Shown here: positions 1 to 5,057 of the stretch, piece after piece
How the letters are laid out: every line of letters begins with the position of its first letter
How positions within the stretch are numbered: position 1 is the first letter of the stretch
DNA from: Blastococcus sp. CT_GayMR20
Lineage (GTDB): Bacteria > Actinomycetota > Actinomycetes > Mycobacteriales > Geodermatophilaceae
Assembly (NCBI RefSeq): GCF_004570345.1
Contig: NZ_SPQM01000201.1
Location: 1 to 6,798, forward strand
DNA length: 6,798 nt
Direction: 5' to 3'
The notes under the pieces: model-generated
What the model was told of the DNA's origin: nothing
Databases searched by the model: none
Seen by the model: the letters and a program-made list of their open reading frames with translations, nothing else
Translations under genes and position numbers: made by a program

Positions 1-1288
1 CGGCCTCCAGGACGGCGGGGTGCTCGTGCAGCACCTCCTCGATCTCGCGCGGGTAGACGTTGAACCCGCCGCGGATCACCAGGTCCTTCTTGCGGTCGAC
101 GATGTAGAAGAAGCCGTCGTCGTCCCGGTAGCCGAGGTCGCCGGTGTGGAACCAGCCGCCCCGCATGGCCTCCGCAGTGGCCTCCGGCCGGCCGAGGTAG
201 CCCTTCATGACGCAGTGGCCGCGCAGGACGATCTCACCGACGGAGTCCGGCCCCGTCGGGAGCTCGTGGTCCTCGGCGTCGACGACACGGACCTCCACGC
301 CCCACAGCCGCTTGCCGATCGACATGACGCGACGGTCCTCGACGCTGCGGTTGAAGGTGGCCATCGCGCAGGTCTCCGACAGGCCGTAACCCTCGAGGAC
401 GGGTACCCCGCCGTAGGCCGCCTCGAAGCCGCGGAGCACCTCGCCGGGGATCGAGGCGCCGCCGGAGACGCACACCCGCAACGAGGAGACGTCGCGACCG
501 GCGAGATCGGCGTGCAGGAGCGCCACGAACATCGTCGGGACGCCGCAGAAGACGGTCACCCGGTGCTGCTCGATCGCGTCCAGGACGGCGCCGACCTCGA
601 AGCGGGGGACGAGCACCAGCGTGGCGCCGCACCGGATGGCGGTGTTCATGACGCTGGAGAGCCCGAAGACGTGGAAGAGCGGCAGCACCGCCATGCTGAC
701 GTCGTCGTCGCGGTAGTCGAACGTGTCCCCGGCGACCGAGGACGCCATGTACAGCTGGAAGTGGGTGAGCTCCGCGCCCTTGGGCCGGCCGGTCGTCCCG
801 CTGGTGTAGATGATCACCGCGGTGTCGTCGCTGTTCATCGGCTCGATCTCGTAGCGCTCGGCCCCGTAGAGCTCGTCGAACGGCGACGTCCCCTCGACCG
901 CCGAACCCACCACGAAGACCTGCGCGCCGCCGGCTGCCCCCTTGAGTGCCTCCGCGGCGAAGGCATCGAAGGTGATCAGCACCCGCGCCCCGCTGTCCTG
1001 CAGGTGGTAGGCGATCTCGGGCGCCTTGAGCAGCGGGTTGAGCGGCACGAGCGTCACCCCGGCCTTGAGCGCTCCGAAGTAGGCGAACAGGAACTCCGGC
1101 ACGTTGGGCAGCTGCAGGGCGACGGCATCGCCACGGCTCAACCCCGCCGCCTGCAGGCCCGACGCCACCCGGCCCGACATGATGTCGACCTGCTGGTAGC
1201 TCAGCGTCAGCGAACCGATGTGGAGCAGGGGGTGCTCCGGGTTCTCCAGCGCGGACTCCCGCAGGATCGTCGCGAGGTTGAAGCTCAT
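1..1288 (-). CDS. Long-chain-type acyl-CoA synthetase (AMP-binding, FACL family), 3' end cut by window
   Basis: The predicted enzyme activates a carboxylic acid, probably a fatty acid, with ATP to an acyl-adenylate and then to acyl-CoA in the cytoplasm. I read 429 residues from the ATG at 1288. The phosphate-binding loop [11 protein letters not shown] is at residues 161-171, PLFHVFG at 203-209, EGYGLSET at 299-306 and the ribose-binding TGD ending at D384. The hinge DRKKD is at 398-402, followed by GGFNVYP at 407-413. All core adenylation motifs are intact. The family usually runs to about 500 residues, so roughly 70-90 C-terminal residues, including the catalytic lysine motif, lie beyond base 1. 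The start fits: MSFNLA matches a usual FACL N-terminus, and a GGGGGA ribosome binding site (1294-1299) sits 5 nt upstream. It follows the SDR stop by 21 nt and is in the same frame, so it is probably co-transcribed. Acyl-chain specificity cannot be read from sequence; the lipid context suggests medium or long chains. Confidence 0.93.
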   Translation of the reverse strand, partial: MSFNLATILRESALENPEHPLLHIGSLTLSYQQVDIMSGRVASGLQAAGLSRGDAVALQLPNVPEFLFAYFGALKAGVTLVPLNPLLKAPEIAYHLQDSGARVLITFDAFAAEALKGAAGGAQVFVVGSAVEGTSPFDELYGAERYEIEPMNSDDTAVIIYTSGTTGRPKGAELTHFQLYMASSVAGDTFDYRDDDVSMAVLPLFHVFGLSSVMNTAIRCGATLVLVPRFEVGAVLDAIEQHRVTVFCGVPTMFVALLHADLAGRDVSSLRVCVSGGASIPGEVLRGFEAAYGGVPVLEGYGLSETCAMATFNRSVEDRRVMSIGKRLWGVEVRVVDAEDHELPTGPDSVGEIVLRGHCVMKGYLGRPEATAEAMRGGWFHTGDLGYRDDDGFFYIVDRKKDLVIRGGFNVYPREIEEVLHEHPAVLEA

Positions 1289-1309
1289 GTCGTTCCCCCA
1301 GGCGAGCCT

Positions 1310-2389
1310 TCAGGTGGTGCCGGAATCCCTGTTCAAGGTGTCCCGCAGGGCCTCGAGGCCGCTGAACCGCGGACGCCAGCCCAGCTGCTCCCGCGCCTTC
1401 GCGGTGTCCATGATCGCCGGACGGCTCGCGGCCTCGACCCACTCGGCGACCGGCGGCAGGAACGGCAGGCGCGAAAAGGCACGCGCGGCGGCCTGAGCCG
1501 GTCCGGCGGGCAGCGGGATCGGCAGGGCGCCGAACTCGCGGGCCACCTCGACCGCCGTGACGATGCCGTCGCCGGCGATGTTGTAGGCGCCGGGCGGGCC
1601 GGCCCCGACGATGCACTGCACGAGCGCGCGGCCGACGTCCTCCTCGTGGATGAACTGCATCGGCAGGTCGGGGGTGAACACCGGCACCGGGAACGGGAGG
1701 CGTCGCGGCCGGCTGAACAGCATGCGGCCCAGCGGGGCCAATGGCCCGGGCAGGACGTCCTTGCCCCCGACGACGTTCGGGCCCAGCACGATCGGCGGGC
1801 GCAGCAGGAAGAGCGCGAGCGCGGGGTGCTGTGCCGCCTCCGCCTCCAGCAGGCCCTCCAGCTCGGCCTTCTCCTGGGCGTAGAACAGCTTGGCCGCCGG
1901 GCGGGTGGGCCAGTCCTCGGCGATCGTCTCCGGGTTGTCGTCGTGGAACCCGTAGGCCGCCACCGAGGAGGCGTAGACGAACCGGCGAGCGCCCGCGGCG
2001 GCCGCAGCGCGGAACACGTTGAGCGTGCCGTCGACGTTGATCGACCGGGTGGTCTCCCGCGAGGCGTTCCCGGTGATCAGGAAGGCGAGATGCACGACGA
2101 CGTCGGCGCCCTCGAACGCGGCCCGCAGCGCGTCCTCGTCGCGGACGTCGCCCTGCCGGTACTCCATCTTCGTCCAGCCGCGCTCCGCCGGGTCGAAGGG
2201 ACGTCGGGCGATGCCGATGACCCGCCCGATGCGGTCGTCGTCCTCGAGGAGTGGGATGAGCCCGGACCCGAAGGTGCCGGTGGGGCCCGTGACGGCGACC
2301 GTCAGCTCGCGCGCGGCCGCCTCGTCGTCATCCAGTCCGCGGGGACCTTCGCCGAGCGCGCCCGCCCCGCGCCGCCGACCCGGGCTCAC
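1310..2389 (-). CDS. NAD-dependent epimerase/dehydratase family protein (extended SDR)
   Basis: This is a 359-residue oxidoreductase or epimerase of the extended short-chain dehydrogenase/reductase class. The nucleotide-binding motif TGPTGTFG is at residues 34-41, GDVRD at 80-84, VVHLAF at 98-103 and NVDGTLN at 118-124. The catalytic serine lies in YASSVAAYG (S141 or S142), and the YxxxK pair is Y170/K174. The substrate is unknown: the family includes sugar-nucleotide epimerases, hydroxysteroid dehydrogenases and reductases acting on lipid intermediates. Its position between a WS/DGAT and an acyl-CoA synthetase makes a lipid substrate plausible but unproven. The start is the GTG at 2389, whose GTGA overlaps the WS/DGAT stop, implying translational coupling. 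This leaves about 29 residues before the first beta strand, long for the family and rich in Gly, Arg and Asp. No ATG, GTG or TTG occurs in frame between 2389 and the Rossmann motif; a non-canonical CTG at 2335 is possible. The frame stays open upstream to 2794, but that part overlaps the acyltransferase and is not coding. Confidence 0.9.
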   Translation of the reverse strand: MSPGRRRGAGALGEGPRGLDDDEAAARELTVAVTGPTGTFGSGLIPLLEDDDRIGRVIGIARRPFDPAERGWTKMEYRQGDVRDEDALRAAFEGADVVVHLAFLITGNASRETTRSINVDGTLNVFRAAAAAGARRFVYASSVAAYGFHDDNPETIAEDWPTRPAAKLFYAQEKAELEGLLEAEAAQHPALALFLLRPPIVLGPNVVGGKDVLPGPLAPLGRMLFSRPRRLPFPVPVFTPDLPMQFIHEEDVGRALVQCIVGAGPPGAYNIAGDGIVTAVEVAREFGALPIPLPAGPAQAAARAFSRLPFLPPVAEWVEAASRPAIMDTAKAREQLGWRPRFSGLEALRDTLNRDSGTT

Positions 2390-3933
2390 CGGGACGCCGC
2401 CGCCTTCTTGGCCGGTCGCTTGGCCGGCTTCGCCGCATCTTTCGCGGGGGTCGCGGCCTTGGCGGGGGTCGCGGCCTTGGCGGGCGTCGCCGCAGTGGCG
2501 GGGGCGGGGGCGGCGGCCGGCGAGGTCGACGACTTGTCGGACTGCTTCTGGGCGATCGCCAGCAGCTGCTCGATCCCGCGCCGGATGCCGCCCGACAGCA
2601 CGTCGACGTCCGGGTAGCCGTCGAAGTCGGCGTTGATCCCGAAGGTCATCGTGTTCAGGTAGCTGAAGATGCCGATGGAGCAGCGCGTGCCACCGGCGAT
2701 CGGCACGTAGGCGGTGGCGGACAGCATCCGCTTGCCGAGCACGTACAGCGGCACCCGCGGGCCTGGCACGTTGGTCGTCACTGCCTGGCACCACATCTGG
2801 CCGGCCTGCATCACGGCCCGGACGCCCATGGAGAGCAGGGTGGGGGCGACGTAGTTGCCCATCGCGATGATCGAGTTGGCGTCGACGGCCCCCATGGTCT
2901 TCTTGTACTCGTCCATCTGCCCGCGGATCGCACCCAGTCGCTCCACCGGGTCGGCGATGCCGACGGGCAGGTCGACGAACACGGCGGAGACCTGGTTGTT
3001 CAGTGCGCCCTTCTGGTCGGGCCGCCGGACCGACACCGGCACCATCGAGCGGACGACGAGCCTCTCGGAGGTGAGCTCACCGCGGCCCTGCAGGAGATCC
3101 CGGAAGCCGCCGGTGATCGCGGTGAGGACGACGTCGTTGACGGTGCCGCCGAGTGCCGTCCGCACCGCCTTGAACTCCTCGAACCTGCCGTCGGTCCAGG
3201 CCCAGCGCCGGTGTGGGCCGATCGGTCCGTTCAGCGACCGGGCGGTCGGGGTGACCGCCTGCTTCGCCAGCGACGGCACGGTCTGGGCCAGTGTCCTGCT
3301 CTGCCCGGCGAGGCCCTTCGCCGCTCGCACCGCGGAGCCGACGCTGGGCATGGACGTGAGCTGCTGGAGCGGATGGGTGATCGTGTCGTTGACCGCCTGC
3401 TGGACCACCGTGAGGGACGACGGCGTGCGCCGTGGCGTCCAGTCCTGTGGGGCCTCGTGCTTCGCGTCCGGGTCGAGGTCGAACATCAGCTGCATCAGGT
3501 CGGTGCCGGCGACGCCGTCGACCATGCAGTGGTGCACCTTGGAGATGAGGGCCCACTTGTCGTCGGCGAGGCCCTCCACGAGCCACAGCTCCCACAGCGG
3601 CTTCGCCATGTCGAGCCGCTGACCGAGGACGCGGCCGGCCAGGTTGCGCAGCTGCTCGTCGCTGCCCGGACGCGGCACCGCGGTGTGCCGCACGTGGTAC
3701 AGGATCTGGAAGTGCGGGTCGTCGACCCAGACAGGGCGGCCGAGCTGCATGGGGACGGGCCGGACGCGCTGGCGGTACCGCGGCACCTTCGGCAGCTTGC
3801 TGAGGATCAGCCGGACGACGTCGCCGTACGTGGGGGCGGGCCCGTCGAAGACCGCCACCGACCCCACGTGCATGGGGGTGTTCTCGCTCTCCGCGTAGAA
3901 GAAGCTCGCGTCGAGGGCGCTCAACCGGTCCAC
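2386..3933 (-). CDS. Wax ester synthase/diacylglycerol acyltransferase (WS/DGAT) with Lys/Ala/Pro-rich tail
   Basis: WS/DGAT enzymes esterify acyl-CoA with diacylglycerol (giving triacylglycerol) or with a fatty alcohol (giving wax ester), at the inner membrane face or nascent lipid droplets. The protein has 515 residues. The N-terminus MDRLSALDASFFYAE is typical, and PLWELWLVEG is at 112-121. The catalytic HHxxxDG motif is intact as HHCMVDG at 134-140. The conserved NDVVL is at 266-270 and TTNVPGP at 386-392, so the whole acyltransferase fold is present. Residues 471-515 form an extra low-complexity tail with three AATPAK repeats (481-498) followed by KPAKRPAKK. The family is usually about 450-480 residues, so the tail accounts for the extra length. 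The start is a GTG with a GAGGAG site 6 nt upstream and a promoter-like pair 40 nt further up. Its TGA overlaps the SDR start. Which acceptor it prefers, or whether it makes wax esters at all, is not visible in the sequence. Confidence 0.95.
   Translation of the reverse strand: MDRLSALDASFFYAESENTPMHVGSVAVFDGPAPTYGDVVRLILSKLPKVPRYRQRVRPVPMQLGRPVWVDDPHFQILYHVRHTAVPRPGSDEQLRNLAGRVLGQRLDMAKPLWELWLVEGLADDKWALISKVHHCMVDGVAGTDLMQLMFDLDPDAKHEAPQDWTPRRTPSSLTVVQQAVNDTITHPLQQLTSMPSVGSAVRAAKGLAGQSRTLAQTVPSLAKQAVTPTARSLNGPIGPHRRWAWTDGRFEEFKAVRTALGGTVNDVVLTAITGGFRDLLQGRGELTSERLVVRSMVPVSVRRPDQKGALNNQVSAVFVDLPVGIADPVERLGAIRGQMDEYKKTMGAVDANSIIAMGNYVAPTLLSMGVRAVMQAGQMWCQAVTTNVPGPRVPLYVLGKRMLSATAYVPIAGGTRCSIGIFSYLNTMTFGINADFDGYPDVDVLSGGIRRGIEQLLAIAQKQSDKSSTSPAAAPAPATAATPAKAATPAKAATPAKDAAKPAKRPAKKAAASR
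2444..2497 (-). repeat. 18-bp tandem repeat, about three copies, inside the WS/DGAT gene
   Basis: Two identical 18-bp units lie at 2444-2461 and 2462-2479, followed by a diverged unit at 2480-2497 matching 14 of 18 bases. The unit length is a multiple of three, so copy number can change without breaking the frame. On the minus strand the array encodes the successive AATPAK hexapeptides of the acyltransferase tail (residues 481-498). The exact identity of the first two units suggests recent duplication by slippage or recombination. Confidence 0.9.
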
Positions 3934-3939
3934 GTTCTG

Positions 3940-3945
3940 CTCCTC
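3940..3945 (-). promoter_or_regulatory. Ribosome binding site fixing the GTG start of WS/DGAT
   Basis: GAGGAG on the minus strand is separated by 6 nt from the GTG at 3933. It is the clearest Shine-Dalgarno match in the window and supports this GTG, which also gives the N-terminus expected of WS/DGAT proteins. Confidence 0.85.
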
Positions 3946-3973
3946 GCAATTTCACGATCTTGGTTGGCCGCTG

Positions 3974-4002
3974 AAGTTAGGTGTGTCTCCGGGTGCACGC
4001 AA
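3974..4002 (-). promoter_or_regulatory. Putative sigma-70-type promoter for the WS/DGAT-SDR-ligase unit
   Basis: On the minus strand a -35-like TTGCGT (3997-4002) and a -10-like TAACTT (3974-3979) are separated by exactly 17 bp. Transcription would begin near 3966-3968, leaving a leader of about 33-35 nt before the GTG at 3933. The site lies in the only sizeable gap between genes and in its least GC-rich part. The hexamers match the general bacterial consensus only partly, so this is a prediction by eye. Confidence 0.55.
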
Positions 4003-4009
4003 ACTGATC

Positions 4010-4027
4010 TTGTGGCGGTGACCACAA
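4010..4027. promoter_or_regulatory. Inverted repeat upstream of the putative promoter; possible operator
   Basis: TTGTGG (4010-4015) and CCACAA (4022-4027) form a perfect 6-bp inverted repeat around a 6-base centre. The edge lies 7 bp upstream of the proposed -35 box, a usual place for an activator or repressor site. No regulator gene is in the window, so the binding protein is unknown. It could instead be a hairpin in the 3' untranslated region of the hydrolase transcript. Confidence 0.4.
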
Positions 4028-4034
4028 CCTTCAT

Positions 4035-4049
4035 GCCCGGGCGGCGGGC
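4035..4049 (-). terminator. Short GC hairpin just after the hydrolase stop; weak terminator candidate
   Basis: GCCCG (4035-4039) and CGGGC (4045-4049) can pair as a 5-bp all-GC stem with a 5-base loop, starting 2 nt after the hydrolase stop codon. No T-run follows on the minus strand, so it is not a classic intrinsic terminator, although actinobacterial terminators often lack one. A stem this short is common by chance in such GC-rich DNA. Confidence 0.22.
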
Positions 4050-4051
4050 GG

Positions 4052-5023
4052 TCAACCCGCGTTCCTCCTACCGAGGGCGATCCGGTCGAGCAGGTCGGTG
4101 AACGCCTGGTTCACCACGGCGGTGCGGGTCAGGTTGACGCTGTGCCCGGCTCCCGGGACGACGACCAGGTCCGCGCCCTCGCCGATCTGCTCGGCGATCC
4201 GCCGGCCGTGGGCCGCGGGGGTCAGCCGGTCGTGGGTCGCGGCGACCACGGTGACCGGCACGCGCTCGAGGATCCGGAGGGACTCCGTCTCGTCGTGGTC
4301 GAGGAAGGTCGCGTAGAACGCCATGGTCACGGGCAGCGGCGTCTCCTCCAGGAGCTGCTGCACGAGGCGCACGTCGTGGGGATGGGCGTCGCTCTCGCCG
4401 AACAGCAGCCGGCGGGTGACCCGGCGGCCGATCGCCGTCCCGCGCCGGCGGAAGCGCTCGAGCAGCGGGGCCAGGAACTGCAGGAAGCGCAGGTAGAGCG
4501 ACAGCAGGCCGAGCCTGCGGACGAGCTTGACGGCGAGCCCCAGGACGCCGGTCTCCACCAGGCCACCGGCCGACGTGGCCAGCAGGAGGACGCCGACGAC
4601 GCGGGTGCCGAAGAGCTCCGGCCGCTGACGCGCCAGCGCCATGACGCTCATGCCACCCATCGAGTGCCCGGCCAGCACGACCGGCCCGGTCGGGACCGTG
4701 GCGTCGAGGACCTCGCCCAGGTCGCGACCCGTGCGGTCGATCGTCGCCTTCGTCAGCGGCGTCCACCCGGAGCGCCCGTGGCCGCGCTGGTCCCAGAACA
4801 CGAGCCGGGCGCGGTCGCGGAGGGCGGTGCGCTGCAGTTCCCACTCGGCCAGCCGGGCGGTGAAGCCGTGCGAGAACAGGACGGTGACGTCGGCCGTCTC
4901 CTCCCCGTCCACCTCCACGTGCAGGGGTACGCCGTCGTCGGTGGTGACGGTGCGGGAGCCTGGCGGGGGAGGTTCGGACAGCGCGGGCAGGGAGAGCGGC
5001 TCATCTGTGGGCACCCGGCTCAT
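4052..5023 (-). CDS. Alpha/beta-fold serine hydrolase (lipase/esterase-like)
   Basis: This 323-residue protein has a complete alpha/beta hydrolase core. SHGF at 51-54 supplies the oxyanion-hole region and WDQRGHGRSG is at 77-86. The nucleophile elbow GHSMGG is at 119-124 (Ser121). The likely acid is Asp265 in THDRLTP and the catalytic base His294 in GAGHSV. The cap region, roughly residues 154-209, is hydrophobic and strongly basic. No signal peptide is seen, so it should be cytoplasmic or peripheral to the membrane. An ester or lipid substrate is a reasonable inference from the cap and from the WS/DGAT downstream, but the family is too diverse to name one. The ATG at 5023 lies 34 nt after the FUSC stop, with no strong ribosome binding site; a GTG at codon 4 (5014) is an alternative. 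The frame stays open upstream to 5599, but that stretch is antiparallel to nothing useful and simply overlaps the FUSC gene. Confidence 0.9.
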   Translation of the reverse strand: MSRVPTDEPLSLPALSEPPPPGSRTVTTDDGVPLHVEVDGEETADVTVLFSHGFTARLAEWELQRTALRDRARLVFWDQRGHGRSGWTPLTKATIDRTGRDLGEVLDATVPTGPVVLAGHSMGGMSVMALARQRPELFGTRVVGVLLLATSAGGLVETGVLGLAVKLVRRLGLLSLYLRFLQFLAPLLERFRRRGTAIGRRVTRRLLFGESDAHPHDVRLVQQLLEETPLPVTMAFYATFLDHDETESLRILERVPVTVVAATHDRLTPAAHGRRIAEQIGEGADLVVVPGAGHSVNLTRTAVVNQAFTDLLDRIALGRRNAG

Positions 5024-5057
5024 CCCAGGGGCACGCCCCCGCGCGCGCAACTGCGGC

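Noticed and set aside
234..1616. A 460-codon minus-strand open frame across the ligase and SDR
   Set aside because: It is Arg/Gly/Ala-rich with no motif. The other minus frame has every adenylation-domain motif in order.
20..2617. An 865-codon open frame on the plus strand
   Set aside because: It is codon-aligned antisense to both the ligase and the SDR, which share a frame. Stops in that register need TTA, CTA or TCA codons on the coding strand, which are rare at this GC content. The translation is rich in Arg, His, Asp, Glu and Val with no recognisable domain.
3211..4101. A 296-codon plus-strand open frame
   Set aside because: It is codon-aligned antisense to the WS/DGAT gene and runs into the promoter gap; it has no domain and no convincing ribosome binding site.
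1310..5023. An olefin-biosynthesis (OleB-OleC-OleD-like) cluster of hydrolase, ligase and SDR
   Set aside because: The hydrolase has a Ser nucleophile in GHSMGG rather than the Asp expected of the dehalogenase-like OleB. No thiolase-type OleA is present, a WS/DGAT interrupts the set, and the ligase looks like an ordinary FACL.
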